64,000 nt of DNA from NCBI RefSeq assembly GCF_002091675.1, contig NZ_BDAE01000019.1:32187-96186 (forward strand), read 5' to 3'. This DNA is from Pseudomonas luteola NBRC 103146 (lineage in GTDB: Bacteria > Pseudomonadota > Gammaproteobacteria > Pseudomonadales > Pseudomonadaceae). The stretch's first letter is position 1; every line of letters begins with the position of its first letter. The notes below the pieces were generated by a model. It worked only from the letters and a program-made list of their open reading frames with translations, did no database searches and had not been told where the DNA came from. Positions 1-11,143 of this stretch are shown here, in pieces. The position numbers and the translations under genes were made by a program.

Positions 1-1
1 T

Positions 2-583
2 CAACAGACCTGTCCGCGGTGTCATGGCACTGGCAAGATCATTCCTGAGCCATGCCAGACCTGTCATGGTCAGGGGCGTATCGAAGAGCAGAAGACGCTG
101 TCGGTCAAGGTTCCGGCAGGTGTTGATACCGGTGACCGCATCCGCCTTTCTGGCGAGGGCGAGGCGGGAACAATGGGTGGCCCGGCCGGCGATCTATACG
201 TGGTTGTGAACGTTCGTGAGCATGCCATCTTCCAACGTGACGGTAAGCATCTCTATTGTGAAGTGCCGATCAGCTTTGCCGATGCGGCGCTGGGAGGCGA
301 ACTAGAGGTGCCAACGCTCGACGGCCGCGTGAAGCTCAAGATTCCAGAAGCCACCCAGACAGGCAAAATGTTCCGCTTGCGCGGTAAGGGTGTTGTGCCT
401 GTGCGCGGGGGTGGTGCGGGTGATCTGATGTGCCGTGTGGTGGTCGAGACGCCTGTTAATCTGGACAAGCGCCAGCGTGAGCTGCTCGAAGAGTTCCGTA
501 ATACACTTCAAGGCAATAGCTCGCACTCGCCGCGTGCCAGTGGGTGGTTCGATGGTATGAAGCGGTTTTTCGACGATCTATAA
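2..583 (+). CDS. dnaJ: DnaJ chaperone, C-terminal fragment
   Basis: This is the last 193 residues of the Hsp40 co-chaperone DnaJ, which delivers unfolded clients to DnaK and stimulates its ATPase. The start lies left of the window. Reading from base 2 gives two zinc-centre motifs of the CxxCxGxG type, CPRCHGTG and CQTCHGQG, followed by the beta-rich client-binding domains (for example [19 protein letters not shown]) and the dimerisation tail. The J domain, Gly/Phe linker and first zinc motifs are not in view. An ATG at 173 opens the same frame but is internal, since the zinc motifs upstream are intact. The gene ends 60 bases before dapB, the usual Pseudomonas order. Confidence 0.95.
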   Translation, partial: QQTCPRCHGTGKIIPEPCQTCHGQGRIEEQKTLSVKVPAGVDTGDRIRLSGEGEAGTMGGPAGDLYVVVNVREHAIFQRDGKHLYCEVPISFADAALGGELEVPTLDGRVKLKIPEATQTGKMFRLRGKGVVPVRGGGAGDLMCRVVVETPVNLDKRQRELLEEFRNTLQGNSSHSPRASGWFDGMKRFFDDL

Positions 584-1450
<867 letters not shown>

Positions 1451-1529
1451 GTTATCTTTTCGCTAGGCACTTATGGGATGCGCTTAGAGGTGCTTTAGAT
1501 TATCTAGTTTCGTTTTGGCATCTAAGGCG

Positions 1530-1616
1530 ATGAGCTGCATCAATAAGTATGGATTTTCTCAAGTAATTTCCGTATCATGCAGCTTTAGTGTGTCCACTAA
1601 AGCCAGCGCAGCATGA
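1530..1616 (+). CDS. Candidate carA leader peptide (28 codons)
   Basis: A 28-residue ORF, starting MSCINKYGFSQVISVSCSFS and ending TKASAA, lies in the carA leader. An AAGG stands just before its ATG, though closer than ideal. Its second half coincides with the leader hairpin (1574-1617) and its stop codon ends seven bases before the terminator stem. That geometry would let ribosome position alter folding. It is rich in Ser and Cys but not in Arg, so direct arginine-codon sensing is not obvious. It could equally be a chance ORF. Confidence 0.3.
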   Translation: MSCINKYGFSQVISVSCSFSVSTKASAA

Positions 1617-1622
1617 TCTAAT

Positions 1623-1662
1623 AAAAAAGCGGGATGCGGTTCATACCACATCCCGCTTTTTT
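1623..1662 (+). terminator. Intrinsic terminator/attenuator before carA
   Basis: A perfect 14-bp stem (1623-1636 pairing with 1649-1662) with a 12-base loop ends in six T. The 5' arm begins with six A, so the structure could work on both strands. It may simply end dapB transcription, but its position only 43 bases before the carA start suggests it also gates carA. Confidence 0.85.
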
Positions 1663-1705
1663 ACAACCTGCGTTTGCCTCTTCAGACTAGATTTTGGGAG
1701 GTCTC

Positions 1706-2842
1706 TTGACTAAGCCAGCCATTCTCGCACTTGCCGATGGCACGATTTTCCACGGAGAATCCATCGGTGCCGACGGTCTTACAGTCGGTGAGGTGGTGTT
1801 TAATACCGCTATGACCGGCTATCAGGAAATCCTCACCGATCCTTCCTATGCCAAGCAACTCGTAACCCTTACTTATCCTCACATTGGCAACACCGGTACG
1901 ACACCTGAAGACAGTGAGGCCAATCAGGTATGGGCCTCCGGCCTGATTATTCGTGATCTTCCCCTGGTAGCCAGCAACTGGCGTAACAAGCAGTCACTTC
2001 CTGACTATCTTCGTGCCAATCAGACCGTAGCCATTGCTGGAATTGATACCCGCAAGCTGACCCGGATTCTGCGTGAAAAGGGCGCTCAAAACGGCTGCAT
2101 TCTTGCAGGTGATGACATCACTGAGGCGCAGGCGCTTGAAGCAGCCCGTGCGTTCCCAGGCCTCAAGGGAATGGATCTTGCCAAAGAGGTGAGCGTCAAG
2201 CAGTCCTACGAATGGCGCCGCTCTGTTTGGGGGCTGGAGACAGATAGTGCTCCAGAGATTCCGGCTGACCAGTTGCCTTACCATGTGGTTGCGTTTGACT
2301 ACGGTGTCAAATACAACATCCTCAGGATGTTGGTTGCTCGCGGCTGCCGAATTACTGTTCTGCCCGCGCAAACCCCAGCCAGCGAAGCCTTGGCGTTAAA
2401 TCCTGATGGTATATTCCTAGCCAATGGTCCGGGAGATCCTGAGCCTTGTGATTATGCAATCCAGGCTATTCAGGAAGTGCTCGAAACAGACATTCCCGTT
2501 TTCGGTATCTGCTTGGGGCATCAGCTTTTAGCGTTGGCCTCTGGTGCGCGTACAGTGAAAATGCCTAACGGGCACCATGGTGCAAACCACCCGGTGCAGG
2601 ACCTCGATACGGGTGTTGTGATGATCACCAGTCAAAACCACGGCTTTGCTGTAGATGAAGCGACATTGCCGGGCAACGTTCGTGCAACTCACAAGTCGCT
2701 GTTCGACGGTACCCTCCAGGGCATCGAGCGTACTGATAAGGTCGCGTTCAGCTTCCAGGGTCATCCGGAAGCAAGTCCGGGGCCGCATGATGTGGCGCCA
2801 CTGTTTGATCGCTTCATCAATGCCATGGCGGGGCGGCGTTAA
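1706..2842 (+). CDS. carA: Carbamoyl-phosphate synthase small subunit
   Basis: CarA is the glutamine amidotransferase subunit that hydrolyses glutamine and passes ammonia to CarB, feeding pyrimidine and arginine synthesis. The 378-residue product has the N-terminal CPSase_sm domain followed by a class I glutaminase domain. The nucleophile is Cys269 in FGICLGHQ, and the catalytic His and Glu are near 353 and 355 in GHPEASPG. The start is TTG 1706, preceded by GGGAGG at 1696-1701 and giving the family start [12 protein letters not shown]. It is followed after three bases by a LysE-type gene, then carB. Confidence 0.95.
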   Translation: MTKPAILALADGTIFHGESIGADGLTVGEVVFNTAMTGYQEILTDPSYAKQLVTLTYPHIGNTGTTPEDSEANQVWASGLIIRDLPLVASNWRNKQSLPDYLRANQTVAIAGIDTRKLTRILREKGAQNGCILAGDDITEAQALEAARAFPGLKGMDLAKEVSVKQSYEWRRSVWGLETDSAPEIPADQLPYHVVAFDYGVKYNILRMLVARGCRITVLPAQTPASEALALNPDGIFLANGPGDPEPCDYAIQAIQEVLETDIPVFGICLGHQLLALASGARTVKMPNGHHGANHPVQDLDTGVVMITSQNHGFAVDEATLPGNVRATHKSLFDGTLQGIERTDKVAFSFQGHPEASPGPHDVAPLFDRFINAMAGRR

Positions 2843-2845
2843 TAA

Positions 2846-3505
2846 ATGGCCTGGTCGGAGTTGGGTATCACTGACCTTTGGACATATATAGCGGGTGTGA
2901 TTTTCGTCGTATTGCTGCCCGGTCCCAACTCCCTCTTTGTGCTGGCGTCCTCTGCAAGAAGAGGCGTGGCAGCCGGTTATCGTGCTGCCTTTGGCGTCTT
3001 CTTTGGGGATGCGTTGCTTATGACGCTATCCGCGTTGGGAGTAGCCTCACTCCTGAAAGCCGAGCCCCTGTTTTTCATGGGACTCAAGTACCTGGGCGCA
3101 GCTTATCTACTGTATCTAGGTGTAGGAATATTACGTGGCGCTTGGCGTCAGTGGCGTTATCCCCTGTCGCCCATTGAGCAGCAGACTCAAGAAGAGGGCA
3201 TCGACAAGCCTTTTAGAAAGGCACTTCTATTGAGTTTGTCGAATCCAAAGGCCATTTTGTTCTTTGTGTCTTTCTTCATACAGTTTGTCGATCCCGGGTA
3301 CGCTCATCCAGGGTTGGCATTCGGGGTGCTCGGGCTGATTCTTGAAGTGATTAGCGCGATATACCTCAGTTTTCTGATTTTTACCGGTGTGCGTTTGGCG
3401 GCCTGGTTCCGCCAGCGGCAGCGGCTCGCCGCCAGTGCCAATACTGGTGTAGGCGCATTATTCGTTGGCTTTGGTGTGAAGCTGGCGACCGCAACTCTGA
3501 CTTGA
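2846..3505 (+). CDS. LysE/RhtB family amino-acid exporter
   Basis: A 219-residue inner-membrane protein of the LysE/RhtB translocator family, which exports amino acids or related metabolites. The family signature is visible at about residues 22-35 ([16 protein letters not shown]), with [27 protein letters not shown] after it and five to six hydrophobic segments. The ATG lies four bases after the carA stop, so it is almost certainly co-transcribed with carA and carB. An ORF of this size between carA and carB is typical of Pseudomonas. The substrate is unknown; its position hints at an arginine- or pyrimidine-related compound, but that is inference. Confidence 0.85.
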   Translation: MAWSELGITDLWTYIAGVIFVVLLPGPNSLFVLASSARRGVAAGYRAAFGVFFGDALLMTLSALGVASLLKAEPLFFMGLKYLGAAYLLYLGVGILRGAWRQWRYPLSPIEQQTQEEGIDKPFRKALLLSLSNPKAILFFVSFFIQFVDPGYAHPGLAFGVLGLILEVISAIYLSFLIFTGVRLAAWFRQRQRLAASANTGVGALFVGFGVKLATATLT

Positions 3506-3524
3506 TTACTGCAACGAGAATCCC

Positions 3525-6500
3525 ATGCCCAAGCGTACAGACATAAAGAGCATCCTGATCCTCGGTGCCGGCCCTATCGTTATCGGCCAGGCCTGCGAAT
3601 TCGATTACTCCGGTGCACAGGCCTGTAAGGCCCTGAAAGAAGAAGGTTTCCGCGTCATTCTGGTGAACTCCAATCCGGCCACCATTATGACTGACCCATC
3701 CATGGCTGATGCGACCTACATCGAGCCTATCAAGTGGGCGACGGTAGCTAAAATCATTGAGAAAGAGCGCCCTGACGCGCTGCTGCCTACCATGGGTGGC
3801 CAGACAGCGTTGAACTGTGCGCTGGACCTTGAGCGTCATGGCGTCCTGGAAAAGTTTGGCGTCGAAATGATCGGTGCCAATGCTGATACGATTGATAAGG
3901 CAGAGGACCGCTCCCGTTTCGACAAGGCCATGCGTGCCATCGGCCTGGCCTGTCCGCGCTCGGGTATTGCCCACAGCATGGAAGAGGCGTACGGCGTGCT
4001 GGAGCAGGTTGGTTTCCCTTGCATCATCCGCCCATCCTTCACTATGGGTGGCAGTGGTGGCGGTATTGCCTATAACCGTGAAGAATTCGAAGAGATTTGC
4101 TCTCGCGGTCTGGACCTTTCACCAACCAACGAGCTTTTGATCGATGAGTCTCTGATCGGTTGGAAAGAATACGAAATGGAAGTTGTCCGCGACAAAAAGG
4201 ACAACTGCATCATCGTCTGCTCCATCGAAAACTTCGATCCTATGGGGGTGCATACGGGCGACTCCATCACCGTTGCGCCTGCGCAGACGCTAACCGATAA
4301 GGAATACCAGATCATGCGTAACGCCTCCCTGGCGGTGCTGCGTGAAATTGGTGTAGAAACCGGTGGCTCCAACGTGCAGTTCGGTATCTGCCCTGATACA
4401 GGTCGCATGGTTGTCATCGAGATGAACCCACGTGTCAGCCGCTCTTCAGCGCTGGCATCCAAGGCCACTGGTTTCCCGATTGCCAAAATTGCAGCCAAAC
4501 TCGCAGTTGGCTACACGCTGGACGAGCTGCAGAACGACATTACCGGTGGGCGCACCCCGGCATCGTTCGAGCCGGCTATCGATTATGTCGTAACCAAGAT
4601 ACCGCGCTTTGCCTTTGAGAAATTCCCTAAGGCTGATGCTCGCCTGACTACCCAGATGAAGTCAGTGGGTGAGGTAATGGCGATCGGTCGTACCTTCCAG
4701 GAATCGGTCCAAAAAGCATTGCGTGGCCTGGAGGTTGGCGTAAATGGATTTGATCCCAAGCTCAATCCAGAAGATCCTGAAGCCGATAGCATTCTCAAGC
4801 GCGAACTTACAGTGCCTGGCGCAGAGCGTATCTGGTACGTCGGAGATGCGTTCCGTCGTGGTCTGAGCGTTGAGCGTGTGTTTGAGCTGACCAAGATCGA
4901 TCCGTGGTTCCTGGTGCAGATCGAGGACCTGATCAAGGATGAAGAAAAGGTCAAAACCCTGGGGTTGGCGGATGTCGATCGTAATCTCATGTGGAAGCTC
5001 AAGCGCAAGGGCTTCTCGGACGCACGTCTGGCCAAGCTGCTCGGTGTGACGGAAAAAAGCCTGCGTCGCCATCGCTACAAGCTGGAAGTGCTCCCGGTCT
5101 ACAAGCGTGTCGATACCTGCGCCGCAGAGTTCGCGACCGACACTGCGTACATGTACTCCACGTATGAGGAGGAGTGTGAGGCCAACCCATCCAGCCGTGA
5201 CAAGATCATGGTGATTGGGGGTGGCCCCAACCGTATCGGACAAGGTATCGAGTTCGACTACTGCTGTGTTCATGCGGCTCTGGCTATGCGTGAAGATGGT
5301 TACGAAACCATCATGATCAACTGCAACCCCGAAACCGTGTCGACGGATTACGACACGTCTGACCGCCTGTATTTTGAGCCGGTTACGCTTGAGGACGTGT
5401 TGGAAATCGTGCGTGTCGAGCAGCCTAAGGGTGTAATCGTTCAGTTCGGTGGCCAGACACCGTTGAAGCTGGCTCGCGCGCTGGAGGAGGCCGGGGTTCC
5501 GATTATCGGTACCAGTCCCGATGCAATCGATCGTGCTGAGGATCGTGAGCGCTTCCAGCAGATGATCGAGCGTTTGAATCTGCGCCAGCCGCCGAATGCT
5601 ACTGCTCGCAGCGAAGAAGAAGCGATTGCTGGTGCCAAGCGTATCGGTTATCCGTTGGTGGTTCGCCCTTCATATGTGTTGGGTGGCCGTGCCATGGAAA
5701 TCGTTTACGAAGAAGAAGAGCTCAAGCGCTACATGCGCGAAGCGGTGCAGGTGTCCAATGATAGCCCAGTGTTGCTGGATCACTTCCTGAACTGCGCGAT
5801 AGAAGTAGACGTGGATGCAGTATGTGACGGCAAGGACGTAGTCATTGGCGCTATCATGCAGCACATCGAGCAGGCAGGTATCCACTCGGGTGATTCGGCG
5901 TGCTCATTGCCTCCGTACTCCCTGCCGGCACACATACAGGATGAAATGCGTGAGCAGATCCGGAAAATGGCGCTGGAGCTTGGCGTGGTCGGACTGATGA
6001 ACGTGCAGTTGGCCCTTCAGGGGAACGATGTTTATGTGCTGGAAGTAAACCCGCGTGCCTCCCGTACAGTGCCATTCGTTTCCAAGTGCATTGGCGAGTC
6101 ACTGGCCAAGGTAGCGGCACGTGTAATGGCGGGTAAAACCCTGGAAGAGATCGGGTTTACCAAGGAGATCATTCCGCCTTATTACAGTGTTAAGGAGGCA
6201 GTGTTCCCCTTCGCCAAATTCCCTGGCGTCGATCCGCTTCTCGGCCCAGAAATGAAATCTACCGGAGAGGTCATGGGCGTAGGCGACAGCTTCGCCGAGG
6301 CATTCTCGAAAGCCCAGTTGGGTGCGAGTGAGATCCTTCCCAATAGTGGTTGTGCCTTTATCAGTGTTCGGGATGACGATAAGCCTTTTGTCGCTGAAGT
6401 GGCTAAAGAGCTGGTTGAGCTGGGCTTTGAGGTTGTTGCTACGGCTGGTACGGCCCGTGTCATTGAGGAAGCTGGCCTGCCGGTTCGCCGTGTTAACAAG

Positions 6501-6746
6501 GTGACTGAAGGTCGCCCACACGTTGTCGACATGATCAAGAATGATGAAATTACATTGGTGATCAATACAACCGAAGGTCGTCAGTCTATTGCTGACTCCT
6601 ACTCAATTCGCCGGAATGCGCTTCAACACAAGATCTGCTGCACGACAACGCTTGCAGGCGGCCAGGCGATTTGTGAAGCTTTGAAGTTTGGTGCAGAAAA
6701 GACTGTGCGCCGGCTTCAAGATTTACATGCAGGAATCAAGGCATGA
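3525..6746 (+). CDS. carB: Carbamoyl-phosphate synthase large subunit
   Basis: CarB makes carbamoyl phosphate from bicarbonate, ammonia and two ATP, together with CarA. The 1073-residue product shows the internal duplication typical of the family. The first half begins [20 protein letters not shown] and the second repeats the theme near residue 560 with [20 protein letters not shown], each with an ATP-grasp fold. The last roughly 135 residues form the methylglyoxal-synthase-like allosteric domain ([16 protein letters not shown]). It overlaps greA by four bases (ATGA at 6743-6746), so the two are translationally coupled. Confidence 0.97.
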   Translation: MPKRTDIKSILILGAGPIVIGQACEFDYSGAQACKALKEEGFRVILVNSNPATIMTDPSMADATYIEPIKWATVAKIIEKERPDALLPTMGGQTALNCALDLERHGVLEKFGVEMIGANADTIDKAEDRSRFDKAMRAIGLACPRSGIAHSMEEAYGVLEQVGFPCIIRPSFTMGGSGGGIAYNREEFEEICSRGLDLSPTNELLIDESLIGWKEYEMEVVRDKKDNCIIVCSIENFDPMGVHTGDSITVAPAQTLTDKEYQIMRNASLAVLREIGVETGGSNVQFGICPDTGRMVVIEMNPRVSRSSALASKATGFPIAKIAAKLAVGYTLDELQNDITGGRTPASFEPAIDYVVTKIPRFAFEKFPKADARLTTQMKSVGEVMAIGRTFQESVQKALRGLEVGVNGFDPKLNPEDPEADSILKRELTVPGAERIWYVGDAFRRGLSVERVFELTKIDPWFLVQIEDLIKDEEKVKTLGLADVDRNLMWKLKRKGFSDARLAKLLGVTEKSLRRHRYKLEVLPVYKRVDTCAAEFATDTAYMYSTYEEECEANPSSRDKIMVIGGGPNRIGQGIEFDYCCVHAALAMREDGYETIMINCNPETVSTDYDTSDRLYFEPVTLEDVLEIVRVEQPKGVIVQFGGQTPLKLARALEEAGVPIIGTSPDAIDRAEDRERFQQMIERLNLRQPPNATARSEEEAIAGAKRIGYPLVVRPSYVLGGRAMEIVYEEEELKRYMREAVQVSNDSPVLLDHFLNCAIEVDVDAVCDGKDVVIGAIMQHIEQAGIHSGDSACSLPPYSLPAHIQDEMREQIRKMALELGVVGLMNVQLALQGNDVYVLEVNPRASRTVPFVSKCIGESLAKVAARVMAGKTLEEIGFTKEIIPPYYSVKEAVFPFAKFPGVDPLLGPEMKSTGEVMGVGDSFAEAFSKAQLGASEILPNSGCAFISVRDDDKPFVAEVAKELVELGFEVVATAGTARVIEEAGLPVRRVNKVTEGRPHVVDMIKNDEITLVINTTEGRQSIADSYSIRRNALQHKICCTTTLAGGQAICEALKFGAEKTVRRLQDLHAGIKA

Positions 6747-7219
6747 ACAAATATCCTATGACAATCCAGGGCGCTCGCGCCCTGGAGGAAGAGCTCAAGC
6801 ATCTCAAGACGGAGCTTCGTCCCCAAATTACACAGGCGATTGCCGAGGCGCGCGAGCTGGGTGATTTGAAAGAAAATGCGGAATATCATGCGGCTCGCGA
6901 GCAGCAGGGTATGGTCGAGGCGCGTATTCGTGATATCGAAGGGCGTTTATCCAATGCCCAGGTAATCGATATCACAACGATTCCGCGCTCGGGCAAGGTG
7001 ATTTTTGGTACAACCGTTGAGATCATAAACGTTGATACGGACGAGTCGGTGACGTATCAGATCGTTGGTGACGACGAGGCAGATATAAAGTCTGGCAAGA
7101 TCTCGGTTAGTTCTCCAATTGCTCGCGCATTAATCGGCAAGCAAGAGGGCGACGCGGTGATCGTCAAGACCCCGGGTGGCGATGTTGAATACGAAATCGT
7201 CGAAGTGCGTCATATCTGA
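6743..7219 (+). CDS. greA: Transcription elongation factor GreA
   Basis: GreA rescues backtracked RNA polymerase by inserting its coiled coil into the secondary channel and promoting transcript cleavage. The 158-residue product has the N-terminal coiled coil with the acidic tip motif [18 protein letters not shown] near residues 38-56 and a C-terminal FKBP-like domain ([25 protein letters not shown]). The ATG overlaps the carB stop, placing it at the end of the car operon as in other pseudomonads. Confidence 0.97.
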   Translation: MNKYPMTIQGARALEEELKHLKTELRPQITQAIAEARELGDLKENAEYHAAREQQGMVEARIRDIEGRLSNAQVIDITTIPRSGKVIFGTTVEIINVDTDESVTYQIVGDDEADIKSGKISVSSPIARALIGKQEGDAVIVKTPGGDVEYEIVEVRHI

Positions 7220-7398
7220 TGTAGGTAGCCAGCTGTCCAATCGCTTCCCTTGAGGTAGCGATTGGAGGCGGGTAGGCAGGTTGTCAAAAGATGACTTGCC
7301 GAACAAGCATTAAGGTGAGAGGTCTGCCCAAGGTGGGCCTGCTTTCTCTTCCCATCAGACAGAATGCAGTTATCTGTATGCCTGATTCGTCCCGGGCA
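7220..7398. other. Convergent greA/yhbY intergenic region with hairpins
   Basis: This spacer between convergent genes holds a perfect 9-bp inverted repeat (CCAATCGCT at 7237-7245, AGCGATTGG at 7257-7265). A second imperfect hairpin lies around 7315-7347 (TGCCCA/TGGGC core, followed by a CTTTCTCTT tract). Either could end greA transcription, but neither has a canonical T run. No gene is visible. Confidence 0.4.
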
Positions 7399-7710
7399 TT
7401 ACAGGCTGTGGCGGACTACGTTTGAAAGCGAACGGTTCTGCGGCTGAGCCTTGCGATAGATAAGTGCCATTTTGCCAATGGTCTGAATCAGGTCGCATTT
7501 GGCGGACTGGCAAAGTTCTTCCATTAGGGTTCGCCGATCTTCGCGCTCACTTAAATTGAACTTGACCTTGATGAGTTCATGATCGTTGAGTGCCCGCTCA
7601 AGCTCAGCCAGTACACCTTCAGTAAGACCATTTTCACCTACTATCAATACAGGCTTTAAATGGTGTCCGATAGATTTGAATTGCTTTTTCTGCTCTTGAT
7701 TGAGAGCCAT
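7399..7710 (-). CDS. yhbY: Ribosome-assembly RNA-binding protein YhbY
   Basis: A 103-residue CRS1/YhbY (CRM) domain protein, a small RNA-binding fold associated with pre-50S ribosomal particles. The start MALNQEQKKQFKSIGHHLKP and the conserved GENGLTEGVLAELERAL and HELIKVKF segments are diagnostic. It is transcribed away from the rlmE remnant, which starts 77 bases upstream on the other strand, as in Pseudomonas. Confidence 0.93.
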   Translation of the reverse strand: MALNQEQKKQFKSIGHHLKPVLIVGENGLTEGVLAELERALNDHELIKVKFNLSEREDRRTLMEELCQSAKCDLIQTIGKMALIYRKAQPQNRSLSNVVRHSL

Positions 7711-7786
7711 AATTAAACCCCAGAGAAAAGGTATCTATTGTACCCTAGCGGCTAGGTATAGCCCAGAAGGACAGGATAAAGTACGC

Positions 7787-8169
7787 GTGGCTCGATCAGA
7801 AAAGCAGCGTGTTTTTGCTCAGGTAACATTGTTCAGAGTGTTTTCGCGCAACATAAAGTTTTGAACGAATTGGCAAGGCGACTAGTGGAGCTTCCGAAGA
7901 CCTTGTTATTTCTGATAGGGCCCCAATATGTGGGGTTTGAGTGCAGTAAGTCAGCTGCAAGCTAAATATTTTGTAAGCTGGCGCCTGATCTTGCGCAGTG
8001 TCTACTGCGTCCGGCTGGTGAATTCTTAATCAAAATATTTCAAGACGAGGGGTTTGGCAGTTACCTGAAGCTGGAGCGGGAGAACTTCGACAAGGTTGTT
8101 ATGCGCACGTCTTCTGCGTCACAAGATCGTCTGCATGAGCAGTATTTGCTGGTGCGAGGCTTAAAGGTA
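7787..8169 (+). pseudogene. rlmE: Decayed rlmE/ftsJ (23S rRNA methyltransferase)
   Basis: The slot normally occupied by rlmE (23S rRNA U2552 2'-O-methyltransferase, about 207 residues) holds only remnants in three different frames. GTG 7787 gives VARSEKQ, like the family start, but stops within about 25 codons. A second frame gives KATSGASEDLVISDRAP around 7878-7925, matching the SDMAPN motif with its catalytic Asp, then hits stops. A third frame gives [18 protein letters not shown] and [17 protein letters not shown] from about 8005 to 8169, matching the C-terminus including the catalytic Lys. Roughly 240 bases including the SAM-binding GAAPGGWSQ region are gone. Open frame continues to 8283 but past the family end. 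Confidence 0.88.
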
Positions 8170-8352
8170 ACGCGCAGTCAGATGCAACGGCAGACTCTTC
8201 TGAAAGTCTCAGCTAAAGTGAGAAGAGCGACGGATCTCATAAAGGGTTACAGACGGCCGCTGCTCAGCGTCAGCGTTGTGTAGTAACTTACCGGCCAATA
8301 GCCGGTTTCGATACGAACGGTTCCAAGCGAAGCCGGCTCAGAGGGTAGTCAA

Positions 8353-10272
8353 TTGAACGATATGGCAAAGAATCTGATTCTGTGGCTCATCATCGCGGCC
8401 GTACTGGTCACGGTGATGAACAATTTCTCCAGTCCCAATGAGCCGCAAACGCTCAATTATTCTGACTTCATTCAACAAGTGAAGGACGGTCAGGTTGAGC
8501 GTGTGACTGTCGACGGTTACGTCATCACGGGGAAACATCGTGGCGGCGATACGTTCAAGACGGTTCGGCCTGCTATTCAGGACAACGGTCTGATTGGTGA
8601 TCTGGTCAACAATAATGTGGTCATTGAAGGCAAAATGCCTGAACAGCAGAGCATCTGGACGCAGCTACTTGTAGCGAGCTTCCCGATTCTGGTGATCATT
8701 GCCGTGTTCATGTTCTTTATGAGGCAGATGCAAGGCGGCGCAGGTGGACGCGGCGGCCCCATGAGCTTCGGCAAGAGCAAGGCTCGACTACTATCTGAAG
8801 ATCAGGTGCGAACAACGTTCGCAGACGTTGCTGGCTGTGATGAGGCGAAAGAAGAAGTTACCGAGCTGGTAGAGTTTCTGCGTGACCCCGGTAAGTTTCA
8901 GCGTCTGGGTGGACGTATTCCTCGTGGTGTGCTGATGGTAGGTCCGCCCGGTACAGGCAAGACCCTGTTGGCAAAGGCTGTTGCCGGTGAGGCCAAGGTA
9001 CCTTTTTTCACTATTTCAGGTTCCGACTTCGTTGAAATGTTCGTGGGCGTTGGTGCTAGCCGCGTTCGTGACATGTTTGATCAGGCGAAAAAACATGCGC
9101 CCTGCATTATTTTTATCGACGAGATCGATGCGGTTGGCCGCCACCGTGGAGCGGGTATGGGCGGTGGTCATGATGAGCGTGAGCAGACCCTGAACCAATT
9201 GCTGGTTGAGATGGACGGCTTCGAAATGAATGACGGTATTATCGTCATAGCTGCTACCAACCGTCCTGATGTACTTGACCCTGCTTTACTACGCCCGGGT
9301 CGCTTCGATCGTCAGGTCGTAGTAGGTCTTCCAGATATTCGTGGTCGTGAGCAAATCCTTAAGGTTCACATGCGGAAAGTTCCAATGGGAGATCGTGTGG
9401 ATGCCGCTGTTATTGCGCGTGGCACCCCGGGGTTTTCGGGCGCTGACCTTGCCAATCTGGTAAACGAAGCCTCTCTATTTGCAGCGCGTTCCAATAAGCG
9501 CACTGTAGATATGCGTGAATTCGAGTTGGCCAAAGACAAGATCATGATGGGCGCAGAGCGCAAGACAATGGTCATGTCCGAGAAGGAGAAGCGCAACACT
9601 GCTTATCACGAGGCGGGGCACGCTATCGTAGGTCGCCTGGTGCCTGAGCATGACCCTGTCTACAAGGTCTCGATTATTCCTCGTGGACGCGCTTTAGGTG
9701 TAACCATGTTCCTGCCTGAGGAGGATCGTTACAGTCTGTCCAAGCGGGCGTTGGAGAGTCAGATCTGCTCGCTGTTTGGAGGACGAATCGCTGAGGAGAT
9801 GACGCTTGGCTTCGAAGGTGTCACTACTGGCGCTTCGAATGACATCATGCGCGCTACTCAGTTGGCTCGCAATATGGTCACCAAGTGGGGCTTGTCTGAA
9901 AAGCTCGGCCCGCTACTCTACGGTGAGGAAGAAAGTGAAAGCTTCCTGGGTCGTGGTTCGGGTGGTGGTAGCGGCAGCATGTCAGGTGAGACAGCCAAAG
10001 AGATCGACTCTGAAATCCGGCGAATCATCAATGACTGTTACAACACAGCCAAGCGTCTGTTGGATGAGAATCGAGACAAGCTGGAAATGATGTCTGACGC
10101 TTTGATGAAGTACGAGACAATTGATGCTGATCAGATCGACGACATCATGGCAGGTCGTGTACCGAGGGAGCCGCGTGATTGGCAGGACGGTTCAGGTCCT
10201 ACCGGCACTAATGCTACTCAAGGAGATAGTCGTCCCGAAACACCAATAGGTGGACCGGCAGGCGAGCACTAA
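8353..10272 (+). CDS. ftsH: ATP-dependent zinc metalloprotease FtsH
   Basis: FtsH is the membrane-anchored AAA+ protease that degrades misfolded membrane proteins and regulators. The 639-residue product has an N-terminal membrane helix, a short periplasmic domain and a second helix near residues 100-120. The AAA module follows, with Walker A GPPGTGKT at about 197-204 and Walker B IIFIDEID. The zinc site HEAGH is at about 419-423, with a Gly/Pro-rich tail. I chose TTG 8353 because GAGGG at 8341-8345 fits it; ATG 8362 is an alternative. The intergenic space upstream contains the broken rlmE, so its promoter probably lies in or beyond that remnant. Confidence 0.97.
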   Translation: MNDMAKNLILWLIIAAVLVTVMNNFSSPNEPQTLNYSDFIQQVKDGQVERVTVDGYVITGKHRGGDTFKTVRPAIQDNGLIGDLVNNNVVIEGKMPEQQSIWTQLLVASFPILVIIAVFMFFMRQMQGGAGGRGGPMSFGKSKARLLSEDQVRTTFADVAGCDEAKEEVTELVEFLRDPGKFQRLGGRIPRGVLMVGPPGTGKTLLAKAVAGEAKVPFFTISGSDFVEMFVGVGASRVRDMFDQAKKHAPCIIFIDEIDAVGRHRGAGMGGGHDEREQTLNQLLVEMDGFEMNDGIIVIAATNRPDVLDPALLRPGRFDRQVVVGLPDIRGREQILKVHMRKVPMGDRVDAAVIARGTPGFSGADLANLVNEASLFAARSNKRTVDMREFELAKDKIMMGAERKTMVMSEKEKRNTAYHEAGHAIVGRLVPEHDPVYKVSIIPRGRALGVTMFLPEEDRYSLSKRALESQICSLFGGRIAEEMTLGFEGVTTGASNDIMRATQLARNMVTKWGLSEKLGPLLYGEEESESFLGRGSGGGSGSMSGETAKEIDSEIRRIINDCYNTAKRLLDENRDKLEMMSDALMKYETIDADQIDDIMAGRVPREPRDWQDGSGPTGTNATQGDSRPETPIGGPAGEH

Positions 10273-10279
10273 TTTCTCC

Positions 10280-11128
10280 ATGATTCCTGTTTCAATCCAA
10301 ACCCGACTGCTTTGCGGCAGTCGGGTTCTTGATTTATCACATCCCCATGTTATGGGGATCCTTAATGTCACCCCTGATTCCTTTTCTGATGGCGGCCGGT
10401 TCAATACCTTGGATAGCGCGCTGTTTCATGCGCGTGCTTTGGTATTGGCAGGTGCCACCCTTGTTGATATTGGCGGCGAGTCAACAAGGCCTGGAGCTCC
10501 TGCTGTTTCAGAGGACGAAGAGCTCAGTCGGGTAGTGCCTGTAGTTGAAGCTATATCCAAAGAATTGGACGTTATCATTTCGGTTGATACCTCTTCACCT
10601 CAGGTGATGCTTGAAAGTGCAAAGGTGGGGGCGGGACTGATTAATGACGTGCGTGCCTTGAAGCGTCCCGGTGCGCTTGAGGCTGCCGCTGCAACAGGCC
10701 TACCTGTCTGTCTGATGCATATGCAGGGTGAGCCTGGGACAATGCAGCAAAACCCTCATTATGAGGATGTGGTTACCGATGTGATTGCCTTCTTGAGTAA
10801 GCGGGTTGCTGCTTGTGAAAATGAGGGAATTCGTCGCGACCAACTTATTCTTGATCCTGGCTTCGGGTTTGCCAAAACGCTTGAGCATAACCTTGTTCTG
10901 TTCAAGCGTATGCCAGAGTTGTTTGAGCTGGCGTTGCCGCTGTTAGTAGGCGTTTCACGTAAGAGCATGATCGGGGCGGTCCTGACCAAACCTGTCGAAG
11001 AGCGTTTATATGGCAGTCTCGCTTTAGCTGCACTCGCGGTTGCCAAGGGAGCCAGTATTATCCGGGTGCATGATGTAGAGCAGACGGTTGATGTTATAAA
11101 AATGATTGCTGCGGTAGAGCAGGCTTAA
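10280..11128 (+). CDS. folP: Dihydropteroate synthase
   Basis: FolP condenses p-aminobenzoate with hydroxymethyl-dihydropterin pyrophosphate in folate synthesis; it is the target of sulfonamides. The 282-residue product carries MGILNVTPDSFSDGGRF near residues 24-40, the GGESTRPGA pterin/sulfa site, VSRKSMIG and the IIRVHDV C-terminal motif. An upstream in-frame start would overlap ftsH; ATG 10280 lies seven bases after the ftsH stop and gives the family length, although its ribosome binding site is weak. Confidence 0.96.
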   Translation: MIPVSIQTRLLCGSRVLDLSHPHVMGILNVTPDSFSDGGRFNTLDSALFHARALVLAGATLVDIGGESTRPGAPAVSEDEELSRVVPVVEAISKELDVIISVDTSSPQVMLESAKVGAGLINDVRALKRPGALEAAAATGLPVCLMHMQGEPGTMQQNPHYEDVVTDVIAFLSKRVAACENEGIRRDQLILDPGFGFAKTLEHNLVLFKRMPELFELALPLLVGVSRKSMIGAVLTKPVEERLYGSLALAALAVAKGASIIRVHDVEQTVDVIKMIAAVEQA

Positions 11129-11143
11129 GGCAAGGCGATAGCA

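Larger units (their letters stand above)
1451..1705 (+). promoter_or_regulatory. Structured carA leader region
   Basis: These 255 bases between dapB and carA hold a short ORF (1530-1616), a perfect 9-bp stem with a 4-base loop (1582-1590 with 1595-1603), and an outer 7-bp pairing ATCATGC/GCATGAT (1574-1580 with 1611-1617). A strong intrinsic terminator follows at 1623-1662. Only 43 bases separate the terminator from the carA start codon, too little for an ordinary promoter. Transcripts reaching carA must therefore pass the terminator, which looks like an attenuator arrangement. Attenuation-type control of carAB in pseudomonads is something I recall but cannot verify here. Confidence 0.5.

Noticed and set aside
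8101..8283. 60-residue ORF before ftsH as an independent small gene
   Set aside because: Its first half reads as the C-terminus of RlmE and the rest is extension past the normal stop; it is part of a pseudogene.
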